DNA of 64,000 bases from Tetrastigma voinierianum (taxonomy: Eukaryota; Streptophyta; Magnoliopsida; Vitales; Vitaceae). Both the position numbers and the translations under genes were made by a program. Under the pieces are notes generated by a model. It was not told the origin of the DNA. It searched no databases and worked only from the letters and a program-made list of their open reading frames with translations. The DNA is taken from NCBI GenBank assembly GCA_016808115.1, contig JAEQBH010002359.1, positions 186,001 through 250,000 on the forward strand, read 5' to 3'. Below are positions 45,225 through 58,445 of this stretch, piece after piece (the first letter of the stretch is position 1; every line of letters begins with the position of its first letter).

Positions 45225-47111
45225 GCATGGATGTTTGGGTCAGCTTGTGCACACCTTGACTAATCCCACGGAACCTTGAAGTTAACGACTGAATAAACCT
45301 CCAAAGGCCTAGAGGAGACTTGAACATAGAGCTAGTAATTTGAGCCCAACCATCCCGGAATTAGGGTGCAGAAATTTTGAGGAATTTGGAGCTATAAAAT
45401 GGCAGCTAGAAATAAGTGGGTCCCGGCTTAGTTTTGCCACCCAGTTCGATCGGACCATCTTGAATTGAAAACCCTAAATTTGTGTTTAAAACTGACAATT
45501 TGAACCCAATTCGTTGGGCTAGTGCAACAAATCCAGAATTAGGATTGGGCTAAGTTAACAAAATGATAATTCGATATAAATTAAGCTTGGTCCCATCAAG
45601 CCACCTGAAATGACAGATCTACTTGAACCAATAACCATTAGATAACCCAACCTCAATGGATTACACCAAGAGCTACCCAACCCTCGGGTTAATATATTTG
45701 TATGTATTATGATTCATTGCATGATGGTTGTGTCCTATGGGTCAGTTAGGTTGACTGGTTATGGTTACGAATTGAGGAAGATGGGTGGGCTATGGTGTAT
45801 CTAGTTGACGGGTGCCTTGACTGAGATTGCATTGTGAAACCAACTGATGTTGAAGGAAAGAAAAATAATTAACATTGAGACATGGATATTTCTTGACCAT
45901 CATATGATTATAAAATAATAATCTACAACAGGTAATTACATTTTAATGTGTACAAAATTTAGATTAAATAACCCCTCTAAGAACAGGGCACATTGTATGC
46001 AAGCATATTAATTCATGTTTTGGAATAATAATATATGCATTTTTCTTTATATTGAGGCAAACCCAGGTTCAAACCAAGCTTAGAAGAGTCTAGCAGCAAA
46101 ATCCATGCCTTAAATTTGGGTTGAGCTCCCATATTTCTTCAGTCACTTCAAAGGAGAGAGGGAGATAAGATCTAATTTTGTATATAAACTATTGTGCACT
46201 GATTTTAATTTGTTGGACCGTACAAAAAAACTTAATTTGTTAAGCAATGATTAGATCATAATTGCAATATATGTGACTTTGAGAGACAGTGTTGTAGCTG
46301 TTATATATAATGGGTTTTTAAACTTGGAAATTGAAGGAAACTCAAAAGTAATTATAGATTATTATAATAAAAAAATATAGTTTACCTAGTTCAATTTTTT
46401 TGATTTATTTGTGGTTTGCTTTCTATATATTTATCTATGGTTTTTATCACTAGTTCTCTTATTGTTACTTACTCATTATCTAGGTTTTCAAAGACTCCAT
46501 TATTATCATAGTCTATATTTTCTATTCTATTGTCTTCATGGAGTTGGATTTTCTATATTATTAAACTTATAATAAATATTTCACTAAGATCTTTTTTGAT
46601 ATGATGCAGCTTCTTGATATTATTTTTCTAATAGGTTTAGATCCAAGATTATCATCATCAAGTATATTTTTGTTTTTAAGTTTTCTATCTTAGCTTTTTC
46701 AAGGATTTCATCTTTCACATCTTGTGGAAATTTTAATTACATAAATGTTATTGATTCTTGAAAAGTTGTTTGTGGCTTAGAGATATATAGTCTTCTTATT
46801 ATCCAATCTTCTGTTATGAAATCTAACTCATAATAACTTTCCAAATTCTATTAATTCACTAGCTTTTGTTATTTATTTTCTTCATATTCTTCTACTATCA
46901 CCACGACTATCACCAATACGATTCTACTAAGTTTCTTCATATTCTTCTACTATCTCCTAAAAACAAATTAGGATTGTTTTTAGTATGACATGATTACCAA
47001 ATTTCATTTGAACACTTAAAATTAGGGTTCATTTTTAACACTTACTAGCACTCTTTTGGTGCACCATCACTTTTTGAACTTTTGCAGATTTCAAATTGTG
47101 GTCCACATTGT
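45225..47111. other. Unique intergenic DNA, nothing recognised
   Basis: The duplicated segment ends near 45222. The following DNA has no convincing frame. A 20-bp motif, CTTCATATTCTTCTACTATC, occurs twice near 46880 and 46937. Confidence 0.6.
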
Positions 47112-47783
47112 TGTTTTCTGGATTCTCAAAGTCATCGGATCCTCGAAGCATTAACCTGGCGGCAAGGACCTGCAAAACAAACAAGACACCGACGATGGTG
47201 TGCCGGCCGCCTCTCCGATGCTTAAGTAAGACAGAGAAATAGAGAGAGTAAATACGTCGATTTTCAGTAAGGTATTCGATCCCCCTACTTGTTGTGATTC
47301 CTTCCTTATTTATGGAGGAGGATGATGGTCCACTTTTGATGGAAAGTGGGTGGTTGGTTTTCAAAATGGAAGGAGGGGGCGCTTCATTTGCGCGTTAGTC
47401 GTAATTGGATAGCCAAGTCATCCGAATCTTTCGCCTCAAGAATCATTTGATCATCCTAAGGGCGGTTTCATACGTGATTCATGGGAGGATGTGTTTTCGA
47501 GCTACGATGAGTCAACCGGAAAATTATTGACTGGTCATCTTCTTAGAGACAGCAGCCGACTAGGAGAGGATGTGCCCGGGTAATAAATTCTGCAGGCCTT
47601 CGCTGTGGTCGGATAGTCCAAGGGTCGGGATTCGGGCTGTGGTTCGGACTCGTGTTGTGAGGATACTTGGACTCGGCCTATAGGCAAGGGTACTCGGACC
47701 TGTAGCTTAGGTTTTACCTGTGGGCTTTAATCTGCTCGGGCCTTTTGAATGGGGGTGTTTGGCCAAAAGCCATGGTACCCACA
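47112..47783 (-). repeat. 3' LTR of Gypsy B
   Basis: 672 bp from TGTTTTCTGGATTCTC to GGTACCCACA. It is followed inward by ATGCCCCCCTTTTTGC, whose complement is a good purine tract for second-strand priming. Its first about 330 bp match 58165-58445. Confidence 0.8.
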
Positions 47784-49041
47784 ATGCCCCCCTTTTTGCT
47801 GCTAGGGAGATCAGTCTTCCTTGGCTGGAAAAATACCGTATTCTTGACTTGCTTGTCGTTGGGAACGGGGGGCCGTTAATGCTTATGTGTTATCGTGGGG
47901 TTTTATATTTTTGGTACCACATTTAATGCGACTTGTTGGGTTTCCCATAGGTTCGAAACCCCTATTAAAGGATGCAAGGTAATGGGTTCTTTTGTGCTAC
48001 TGCCCCTTGGGTGGTTCAAAAACTCGAATGGAATCCTCTGCAGCCAAGAGCACCCCCTTCCAAATAATGAAATTTTATATATCCATGTTCAGCAATAAGC
48101 CCCCTTGTATGCCCCTTCGCTTTGGCATCGTTGAAAGGTGCTGTAATCATAGTGCCAGAGGCGGCCGGGGCTTTTTCTTTTTTCATATCTTATTTAGGAT
48201 CTCCTTTTTCTTTTCTTCCATTTTTTCCTCTTTCTTAGGCTCTATTTTCCAGTCTCTTTTGGCCCTGCTAGGTTATGTAATTGTTGAAGTATGATCGCTT
48301 GGTTGTAAGCGTTGCAATGTAATTATGAATGCCTTTTGGTGCAATTAATGAAATTGTGTTTCTTGGAATCCTTGAGTTTTTTCTCACCTTATTTTTCTCG
48401 TGCTCGGCTAACTGGTTAACAACGTGGACTAACTCCTTGGGACAAAGGTTATGGTGTTTGATGAATTATATAATGGATCTTCCCTTACGATTCCTGACTG
48501 GACTTAGCTTGGTTGCTAGGCCCAAGCCCGTCCACTGGGGAGGCATAAGGGCCCTAGCCTAGGGGCCCACGAACCTCGCCCACACTCGTTTATTGTGCCC
48601 TAGTGAAGTGTCTCCAGGATTCAAATATTTTGGAGGGGCAATGAGTTAGCGGTGCATTTAATGCACCTACAGACTCTAGACGCCTAATACTTAGGGAGTC
48701 ATAATTAGATCCTACCCCCTCCCATCGTGTTTATCCCATTTTCTTGTTTCCCTTCTGCTCAAGGACTTCTGCTAATACTCTGGTGTAGCGTTGCGTGTTT
48801 TGCGAATTGTCTTTCTAGGCGTTTGTTTTCCCCTATCTTCCAGGTAAGCCTTGTTTTTGTTCTAGGTACGTTAGATTCCAATTGTTTTTGTTTTAGAACA
48901 TGCTAGGACTGGGGGACAGGGGGTGTGGTGGTTTCCGGGTCTGGTAAGTTCATGTGCGTTCTCGCCCTTCTACCAGTTTGGTATTATGGCATGGAATTGA
49001 TTTTCCTTTCCTCTCCCCTTTTGTTATTGTCTGCTTGTAGT

Positions 49042-51680
49042 ATGGCGAGAGGTCAAGAAGAGACTTCCACTAGTCAGGCTGGGCACAGAAGAGGGCCTAG
49101 CCAAAATATGCCTTCTGCAAGCAGCATCATCTCCTCTCTGTCCATGGAGGAGTTGAGGTCTTATTGCCAAATTCCTAACAATATCGATTTGAGTTGCCGG
49201 ACGGTGCGGCAACCCGCTCCCCATTTCACCGGGAGCGGCTCGTAGTCGGGCTCAAGCTGTTTCATCTCGGTAAGCGGTTCCTACACTTCTACGGAGGCGC
49301 TTTAATACTTATCCATCCGAATGTCATTCGGATCCTAACTGGGTGTAGCGTGCTGAACCTCCTTTACCAACTGGACATTTCGTTGGTAGAGGTATGCTTT
49401 ATTTACACGCGAAGGCGGGATATGGTAAATTTTATCCATTATCGGCAAGGCTCAGGACTACAATTTGTTATAGGACTCCCAGACTCGCCTTAGACTGGGG
49501 CGAAGGGTGTGATCTTGGTTAGGGGACCTTGAGACCCCGGGCTCCCTTGACCTCCCGTTTGTTTTGAACCAGTCAATGTCATTCCCAGACGTGTTCAAGT
49601 CGTGGGATTTGTATGTCGGTGTACGTCTATCCTTTACATTCACTTATTTTCTTAATAAATATTTTTTCATACAAGGAAAAGCCAGAGAGGTAGACTAGTA
49701 AACTGGGTGGGAAAAGCTAGCTTCAAGAAAATTCAAAAGTTGCGAGAGATTTCTGAGCGGGAACGACATCACGAAATTCTCTTAACTACGGGGAATCTTT
49801 GTGAGTTGAGTTGCAGTCCCTCTCCCTATACTATTTCAGTTCTTCCACGCCCTCTTCCCATAGAAATAGTGGAGGCGGCGATGCGTTATTCTTGATCTTC
49901 TAAATTTGGCCGAGCGGCTTCGTCTCCGGCCAATGCTTCAAGGCAGGAACGGTTGGTCGAGAACTGGTTATTAGTACCCAGCCCGGGTAGCCTTCTTTGG
50001 CTAGGGAGGATTCTGGCCTTGTCCCCCAAGCATCTAAGAAGGACGATAAAGATAGCCGTCTCGAGCGTTTTCCTTTTACGAAAAAGGGTTCTCGTCCTAC
50101 CCCCAAGCATCTAAAAAAGGAAGGCGGGTGCCTGAACGTCTAAGAGCGCCTGGAGTGGGGGTGGAAGATTTTGTCCCTTGGGTTTCCCCAATATCTAGCC
50201 GCTCCCCTGCTAGTGAAGAGGAAGAGGACAAGGACGACATAGCTGATCTCGTTCATAACTTCGGGGCACGGAAGCGCAAACGAGGTGCCAGCTTTAAGCG
50301 GGTGACTGATGCTACCCCTAAGGTAGTTGGTGAGGCTGATCAACACCCATCTGGAGAGAGTTTAGATGTGCAAGCGATATTCGTTTCGAATTAGCCTGAG
50401 ATGGGTTTTCATGGCTAGTTAGCTTCAGAGACTGCCCTCTTGGCCGATTTAGGAAAGGTCTCCCTACCTCATGCGGAGGTCTAGGAGGACATTCCCTCGG
50501 GCTCTGCTAGTCGGTCGGTCATTTACGCATCTACTGGTGGCGCGATGAGTCGTTGCTTCCCGGCCAGAATTTGTTGTTGAATTCTTACATTCCTGCACAA
50601 GGTCGGGCTCCCACATGGAGGAAGTGTCGGAGTTCTGAGTAGAAGGTTGCCGGGAGATTATCTGTCTTGGAGGCCGTTTAACTGAGGCGAATCCTCGGTG
50701 CCTATATGCCTCAGCGCTTGTCAACACTACTTTGGATGCGCACACAGCCAGCGTGTGGCGCAGGGAAGGGGCGAAGAATAGGCCATCTCAGTCCCTGCCT
50801 ATGCTTGTAAGGACAAACTCACGCAGGTGGTTGAAGATGGAATGCTAATACGCAACCATAACTTCATCCAGTCGGTGGAGCTGGTATGTTTACAACTGCT
50901 ATGCATTATTCTAGTATTATTTCCGAGTTATTGCCTTATTCTAATGTGCTATTTTACAAGCCATTACGGCTATCCGAAACATGACTTACTAGCATCAGGA
51001 ATTCCAGTCTCGGTGAGGATCTGGCGCGACTGCAGCAATTGGCCAGTTTCTTACCATAGGGCGATGAGTGCTTCTTTAGTTGAAGCAGAGTCGAGATCCC
51101 GGCACTAGGAGAAGGAAGCCAATGAAGGCGTTGAGAAGATGGCCCGAGTAAAGGCAGAGAGAGATGCTGCTCACCACAAAGCCTTAATGGCCCGCATGGA
51201 TGTTGATGCGGCGGGGAGTGCCAGGGTTTAACATGCCCTGGTGGTTTTAGAAGAGGCTAGGCGGAAGGCGGAAGACGAGGCTAGCCGTCTGGTCGTCGAA
51301 CTAGTCTCTTTGCTTCTAGAACTTGGGACTTGTAAGGATGAAGTGTCCGCTATCCAAGTAGAGGCCCTTAAAGAGAAAAAGGCCCTAGAGGAGGCTTACG
51401 AGGGAGGACCCGAGCGTGATTTTTCAGCTGTAGATAGCTATCATTGATGCAGTGCTATTTGTGATATTCCGGGGTTTCAGGGGTCTGGGATGTAAAAGTC
51501 CAGTAGATTGTATCTGGGTTGCCATGTCCTCGATGCCCCCCAGGTGTTGTCCCTGCCGAAGCCACTACCATCGATGTCCGCTCGAGTGAAGCGATGATTG
51601 TGTTAGAGAGGGAGATTCTCGCTGCAGTCCTTGATTCGGATATTAGCGAGGCGGGCGACCAGGGAGAGTGAGGATCCTGA
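49042..51680 (+). pseudogene. Antisense reading region of Gypsy B (PF04195-like)
   Basis: Plus strand, opposite to gag-pol. ATG at 49042 gives MARGQEETSTSQAGHRRGPS and SMEELRSYCQIPNNIDLS. After a shift come LKLFHLGKRFLHFYGGALIL, HPNVIRILTGCSVLNLLYQL and DISLVEV, the helical core that resembles plant PF04195 proteins. Further on: EDFVPWVSPISSRSPASEEE and NFGARKRKRGASF (acidic, then basic nuclear-signal-like), then coiled-coil pieces RKAEDEASRLVVELVSLLLE near 51270 and a final GPERDFSAVDSYH. The total would be a protein of about 700-800 residues. Function is unknown. Stops and shifts interrupt it here. Confidence 0.65.
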
Positions 51681-51954
51681 TGTCTCTGGCGGGAGCTAAG
51701 GGTTGTATTTTTCCATTCCTCATTGAGCCTTGTCCTTCCACCCATGTTCTGTATCCCCGGTTTTTGTTACTATGTAACCAAGTTCCATAATAAAGCATGT
51801 GTTGTTTGCGAATCTGATGTTGTTGCTTTCTCTTTGTCGAGTCACATAATTTAGTTCATTTAGCCAGGTAGGCAAAGATGTGCCTTGAGTAGGACATAGA
51901 TCAGGTCCGGATGAACACCCCGATATACTAGGTTCATTTGTCCCCCTTATAGCG

Positions 51955-52534
51955 CCTCTTTACCCTGGCTTCGCAATGAACCAGCTAGGCATCAACCATA
52001 CTGGGCTGGTAGGGCATCAACCTTACCCGGGCTTTGTAATGAACTAGCTGGGCATCAACCATACTAGGCCCGGTGGGACCTCCAGCCTTACCGGGCTTTG
52101 TAATGAACAGCCCGGGCATCAACCATGCTAAGTAGGTGGGACATCAGCCTTACGGGCTTTGTTCACAGACAGTTGGGCATCGACCATACTAAGGCGGTGG
52201 GACATCAGCCTTACCGGGCTTTGTTATGAACCAATTGGGCGCCCGACCATCTTGGGTGGTGGGACATCAACCTTACCCGGTTTTGTAATGGGCGGTGGGC
52301 ATCAGCCATGCGGCCGTGGGACATCAACCTTACTCGGTTTGTTATGAACCAGCTAGCAGGCATCGACCTTCTGAGCCCGATGGGACATCGACCTTACCCA
52401 GGGCTTTGTTATGGTGGTGGGCATCAGTATACTAGGCCGTGGGACATCAGCCTTGCGGGACGTTAGCGAGACCAGCTGGGCATCGACCAAAGCCCCGGGC
52501 CGTAGGACATCAACCTTACCCGTGCTTTGTAATG
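51955..52534. repeat. Tandem array in Gypsy B, units about 60 bp
   Basis: About nine to ten degenerate units. Each has a GGGCATC(A/G)(A/G)CCAT half and a GGGACATCAACCTTACC half joined to GGGCTTTGTAATGAACCAGCT. It lies directly after the end of integrase on the coding strand and ahead of the antisense region. Confidence 0.85.
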
Positions 52535-52572
52535 AAAATTTGAGACGGGAACATGGTTAGAGATTGAATCAT

Positions 52573-55500
52573 TCTTTATTGATAGTACCTTTTAAGGTTC
52601 ATAACATTCCACATTCTAGGTACAGGTGTCCCATCTAGTTTGTCTAATGCATACAATGCGGATTCGTCGGCTCATGTTACGATATACAGTCCCTTCCAAT
52701 TTGGTTGGAACTTTCCGGCTAATGGATCAGCTATGTTTTAGAAGACTTTTCTCAGGTCCAGGTCCCCTGGTTGGAACATTCGAGGTTTTACGTGTCTGTT
52801 GTATAGGTTTGCTAGCCTGCAGTGGTACAAGGCTATTCGCACAGTCGCTGCTTCGTGCAGTTCATCTGCTATGTCTAGGTCTTTAATCCGCAGTTAAATT
52901 ATTATTTGCTTTCGGGTATGTCGGTTCGGACATAGGCATCTCTCTGTGGAATTTACGAATCAATTTATAGCTTCCATCCCATAAGTGAGTGCAAAGGGGA
53001 TATGCCGGTTGGTTCGCGGGTTGTCGTTCTGTAGGCCCAAAGTACCCCGGGGAGTTCAGCCACCCACTTGCCTTTAGCTGAGTCTAATCGTTTTTTTAAG
53101 GCGGTTAATAGGGTTTTATTATAAGCTTCTGCTTGGCCGTTGTTTTGCGGATACCGCGGGGTGGAGTATAGATTCTTTATTTTCAACTCCTAGCGAGTTT
53201 GCTATATGCCAGGCTATCAAGTGAGGCCGTTGTCCAGGAAATAAGGTGATCTGGGTATCGCGAACATGCGAGCGATACTGCTTCCGGATGAGCGGAGTGA
53301 CATCCTTATCTTTAATTGATGTGAAAGCCTCGGCCTACATCCACTTCTTTGAAATGTCCAGTGGTACGAGAATAATTTTTACGGCCGGAGGCGGTAGGGA
53401 GCGGCCCGACTATGTCAATTCCCCATTGAGCCAAGGACCAAGGGCTCGTTATAGAAATTAAGTTCTGAGATGGTGATCTCAAGACAGGGGCTTGCCATTG
53501 GTATCGGTCACACTTTTGAGCGCGTGTCCCGGTGGCGTCGGATCTCATGGTTGACGATAATACCTAAGTGTGGGCTCGCGTGTGCTAGTGTTCTCGCAGC
53601 TTGGATGATTACCATATAGCCCGCCGTGTAGTCGACGATACGTCGCGTCCCTTTATTCAATAGTTAAGCATTTTAGAGTGCGACCGATCGGGATCGTTTA
53701 AGCGATACCCATCGGCCCGAGAATCCGTGCTTCCGAATTTGGATCTTTGTGAGGCTTTGTCCCTTTCGTTTTTGGGGAGTTCTCCGTGTTGATATCTTTG
53801 CGCTGTAAGGATTACATCGAAAGGGGATTCCTCGTCCACCCGACTTACCCGAGTAGTAATAATTGAAGAATCCATTGATAATGAATGAGGCGGGAACAAA
53901 CATTTTACACCATTATCGAGAAAGAAAGAGCTATTCACGGTATAAAGGTATCACTTTCTCATTGTAGTCCCTAAGGATGTGTTCGAGCTTCCAAGCTTCC
54001 AAGTTGTGCGTTGTAACGAGGATACATACTTTGTCGTCGGGGTCATGACTCATACTGCGAGTTTACCGCCTTCTATTTAGAGAATCATGGAATCAAAAGC
54101 TTGTTAGTTGACACTATAGCTGCTAGTTCAATTCCTGCTAGGATGGCATCATACTCTGATTCGTTGTTGGAGGCGCTAAAGCCTAAATAGATTGCCTGCT
54201 CAATCTTTTCCCCGACTCGAGATTTAAGTTGCAAGCGATGTCGACTCGGTTTGCCGAATCTCTTAATACGCATTAAAGGTCCTTAATTCAAAAATTTATC
54301 TAGGCTCATTTTGGATTGGGGATCTCTGTTAAATCTGCGGAACACATTATTACTTTTTAGCCCGATCTTGGCTTATATTGAATACTGAATTTGCTTAATT
54401 CAATTGCCCATCGAGCCATCCTCCGAGAAAAGTCAGACTTAGGAATGGTGCTCCGAAGAGGGAGGTCAGTCAGCACAACAATGGGGTGTGCTTTGAAGTA
54501 TGGGCGGAGCTTCTTAATTGCTACCCTGAGGGCAAATGCCAATTACTCAAGGTAGCTGTATTGGGTTTCTGCGTCGGCTAAGGACTTGCTGACGAAAATA
54601 CTGGCCTCTACTTTCTATTCTCATCTTCCTTGAGCAGGACGACACTCATTAAGAAATGCAGAAACTCACCCATTCTTCACACAAAAAAGTGTTGGCAGGC
54701 CTGCGGGACTTGAAGGTTCGCAAGATACTTTGGATCATTGTGAGGGCTTTATCACACCCCTCATTCCATCAGAGCTGAGTAGCCCCTTAAGGGTAACAAG
54801 AGCGACTTTAAGACGATTACGTAAATTGAGAGATCGCAGCCCAGGCGTGACCTACCGGTCGGCTTTTGCACCTTCTAGAAGCGGGCCAATGAAATAGCTT
54901 TAAGTTGAGCGGGGTTGGCTTCTATCCCCCTCTAAGTCACCATGAAACCCAAGAATCGGTCCGCACTGACTCCAAAGGCTTATTTTGATGGATTGAGCTT
55001 CATACTGTACGCCCTTAGGAGTTCAAAGCGCCCTCTGGCAGGTGTTCGAAGGCGTAGTCGGGCGTTCAGCGGACACACCCGACCTTATCATAAAATGTAA
55101 AACTCTAATATTAGCGGCTTGAACATCTTGGTCACTAACCTGATCACGTTGCCCGACATTCTTTCGTAAAAGCGACATCACATTGTAGCATAACAGCCCG
55201 TGTGGGTTGATTAATGTTGTTTTTTCGGCGTCTGGCGGATACATGGGTGTTGATGATATCAGGAAGGCATCCAAGGGAGCAATGACATCTATTCGGTCGG
55301 CCATTGATGTCGAAGATATCAGGGAGTAGAGGGGAAGGCGTCTTTCGGGCATGCCTCATTAAAATCTGTGTAATCCACGCACACTCTCCATTTACCACCT
55401 TTTTTCGGGACTACCACCACATTGGCCAACCACTCCGGGTACTTTATCTCCCTGATGAATCCTACTTTTAAAAGATTATCCACTTATGCCTGAATAACCT

Positions 55501-58130
55501 GATAACGGTCCTGGTGGAAACGCCTCACTTTCTGTCTAATCGGCCTGGCTAAAGGAATGACATTCAGTTTGTGAGAGGCATGTATGGGGTTAATGCCAAC
55601 CATGTCTGAGTGAGTCCTGGCGAATACATCCATATTACGGAGTAGAACCTGCTGTTTTTGTTCCTTCTCCCCACTGAATAAGAGGGAACTAACATATGTG
55701 GATTTATCTATCCCGTCTTGGAATATTGATTCTAGGGGGTCTACGGCCAATCGCTCCTTGTTCTCCACTCTTGCTTGGGCGGTGGCTATGGTACTATTAC
55801 GAGGTTTGGGTCTCGAGAAATTTGGATTAGGAGCTTGCCGTTTTCATGCTCATGTACTAACGATGGGTAACCTTTGCGAGCTATTAGTTGGCTATTCGGG
55901 GAGGTTAATTTGCCGTGCGGTCGGTGGCGATCATTTGATCGTAGGTCGAGGGACACGGCTTTCATCGCATGGCGAAGCTCACGACCCGACAATGGCGTGT
56001 ATGGGCCCAGGTCCTCGACAACCCCGAAATAAGGCTGCTAAACTAGGCTACCTTGATGGGGAGGAAGCGATGTAAGCCGCGTGCCGGGTGGTTGCTTTCA
56101 GATTAAACCGGACGGGATTACGCGGTCGAACTTAGCATGTCAGATATTCAATACGCACGAAGGCGGGCGGTTTATAACGGTAGAGTCGTGCTTCGAGGTC
56201 AGTAGTACTACATACACATCGAAATAATTAATACATAGAGTAAGTACGAGTGTATCATGGTGCGGAGTGATGACCTTGGACGGGTTAACAGGGGGAAAGG
56301 ATATAGGGATGTCAATTGATTGGATTTCTCTGTTGCTATCTGGGATGTGAATGGTGTTCACCCGAGCTCGGGCTGTGGCCGCTTGCATCAGCCTCCTCTT
56401 TTGGCACTTAGACTGATACTGGTCGTCAATTAGGTCACCTAGTATATAGTTTATGGTGGGTTGAGGTTTAGGTGGGAGCTCTACGCTGGCCGCTATCTTT
56501 TCAACCGTAGGGGCGGCCTCAGCTCCACGGGTCATCTCCGAAACATATCTCATGAGGTGGCTGACCCTGATTAACCTTTCCACCAAAAATTTAAGGCTTC
56601 GACATCGGTTGGTCTCATGCCCATGGTCCTTATGGTAATCACATCTTAGAGATTGGTTGCGTTGTGCGAGATCTAACTAAATTGGTGTGGGCTATTTGAA
56701 GTCGGGGTGATCTCGGATGAGAGGAAGGAGTCTGTCGTAAGAGATGTTCAAAGGGGTGAACTGCGGGGGTTCCCTCGTTCTCTCTTACTGGTCTTGGGAG
56801 CGTTTTTGGTTCTTACTCTGACTTCCCATACATTGTTTGTCATGGTGGTCGACTTCTTTGCTTTGGTATGATCATCAGGTTTGAGAGGCTGCCGGATATT
56901 ATCTGCGGTGAATAATTTATCTCAGTCCATCGTACAATTCCTCCATTTGTTGTGGCGGATCTAGAGAATGTGACGAGTGGAAGATGGAATTGGTGGAGCT
57001 AAAGCTCCTTGAAAATTACGGAGGACCATCCATCTTTGTACTAATCAATGTTGAATGGGCACATCTAAATCTTCCTACAGTAGAACTAACGGATGGATTA
57101 AGTCCTCTTGTTTGAAGATGGTTTGCGGAAGGCCCGATATTTCCCTTATGTCGGGGCGAGCCTGAATCTTGGGAAACAAATGCAGCCCACAACTCGTCGA
57201 AGGAGTTGATAGATCCTCGTGGGAGCTTGTGGAACTAAGCCAAGGTCGGCCCCTTCAAGCTGGTCGGGAACACTTTACATAGTAAGTGGTCGTTTCCCGC
57301 ATTAAGTATCATTGCCTAGTTGAAATGCAACATGTGATCATACGGATCGGAGGAGCCATCATACATGGCAAAAGACGGTATGATAAAGCCACGGAGCGGT
57401 TCATAGCTCAAGATGTGTTGGCCCAGCGGGGAGGATAGCATGTCTTCAAGCCCCCGGACAATGGTAGATGTAAGCATGTGTGGGGTGGGTGCAGCCTCGA
57501 AGGTAGGATACATGAACAAAAGTGGTGGTGCTACGCCCCCGTGCCATGGGCACATTTTCTAGGACTTGCTCAGGCGTAAAGTCTTTCTCTCTTGATTTCT
57601 CGCCATTACTCGGCGATGCATGCCCGCGATGGAATAGTTTAGACGGCCGTGGGGCCTCTTTCTTGATTAAGCCTCCACGTTGTTCTTTGGGGGTGGAAGA
57701 TCAGAGCGCTGAAACTAGCCAAGGATAACTCATAGATCCGTTCTTTGCATCACTATCGCTGGAAGGATTGGCTTCTTACACCTGTATTCGATTGAAATTT
57801 GAGGTCGCGAGGGATGGTTGTTCCCTCGTGCATTTTCATCCCAATCCTCTTCTAAATGAGCATCTGAAGTATAGTTGTCTTCTTTACCAGTGATTGATCC
57901 GCAGGCTGCACCTTCAATACATCATCTGCTTTGCTCTTCTTGCTTCGTTTCCATATCTTAATGCCAGCGAAGAAACTGGTCCTCAAAGGACTGATTTGTT
58001 AGGTTGCTGGTCATCGCGATAGGATCTGAAGAACCGCATGAGATCGGGAACTATCAAAGTTTCAAGGTATGGGGGGGATAAACGATATGGCGGCGTGGCA
58101 GGCTCACTTTCCACCGCCGATAAGATTTTT
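52573..58130 (-). pseudogene. Gypsy B gag-pol, frameshifted
   Basis: Minus strand. Gag: GFIIPSFAMYDGSSDPYDHM near 57330 and a zinc-knuckle-like CDYHKDHGHETNRC near 56600-56645. Pre-protease: YQSKCQKRRLMQAATARARV near 56390 and PHHDTLVLTL near 56250; the protease DTGSSAD box is lost. RT: KWRVCVDYTDFNEACPKDAF near 55340 and INPHGLLCYNVMS near 55190; the YxDD box is not readable. RNase H: NNESEYDAILAGIELA near 54140. Integrase: NNGQAEAYNKTLLTALKKRL with LWAYRTTTREPTG near 53000-53140. The C-terminus has AGKFQPNWKGLYIV near 52700 and ends MWNVMNLKRYYQ and a stop near 52573. Many frame breaks; not autonomous. Confidence 0.85.
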
Positions 58131-58140
58131 GCTTAATTAG

Positions 58141-58158
58141 TTCAGTAGACGGCGCCCG
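58141..58158 (-). other. Primer-binding site of Gypsy B
   Basis: Minus strand GGGCGCCGTCTACTGAA, a few bases inside the 5' LTR. It resembles the TGGCGCCGTCTGTGGGAA type of Tat elements, with changes. The tRNA is not assigned. Confidence 0.55.
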
Positions 58159-58164
58159 ATTATT

Positions 58165-58445
58165 TGTCTCCTAGATTCTCGGAGTCATAGTCTCGTCGAG
58201 ACATTAACACAGTGGCAGAACCTACAAAACAAACAAGACAGAGACGTTAAGTTGTCTTGGTAGCCTCTCAGGTGCTTAAGTCGAATAGAGAAATAAAGTA
58301 AATACGATAGATTTTCGGTAAGATTATCCAGATCCTCTGCACATTTGTGATTCCTTCCTTATTTATGGAGGCGGATAATGGTCCACTTTGGCGAGGGGCT
58401 TCATTTGCGTGTCAGTCGTTATTGGATAGCCAAGTCATCCGAATC
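58165..58445 (-). repeat. Truncated 5' LTR of Gypsy B
   Basis: Matches 47112-47444 of the 3' LTR up to GCCAAGTCATCCGAATC, then changes abruptly to unrelated flank. About 340 bp at the outer end are missing. Confidence 0.8.

Larger units (their letters stand above)
47112..58445 (-). mobile_element. Tat-type Gypsy retrotransposon B, 5'-truncated LTR
   Basis: An 11.3-kb element in minus orientation. The 3' LTR is 47112-47783; the 5' LTR is only the inner 281 bp (58165-58445). The order on the minus strand is 5' LTR, primer site, gag, protease, RT, RNase H, integrase, tandem array, antisense reading region, 3' LTR. The plan is the same as Gypsy A but LTRs, array and proteins differ, so it is a different family. 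No target duplication can be tested because the outer part of the 5' LTR is gone. Confidence 0.85.

Noticed and set aside
46300..46950. Possible old plant pararetrovirus fragment
   Set aside because: AT-rich with scattered coding-like words on the minus strand, but no recognisable movement, coat or polymerase motif.
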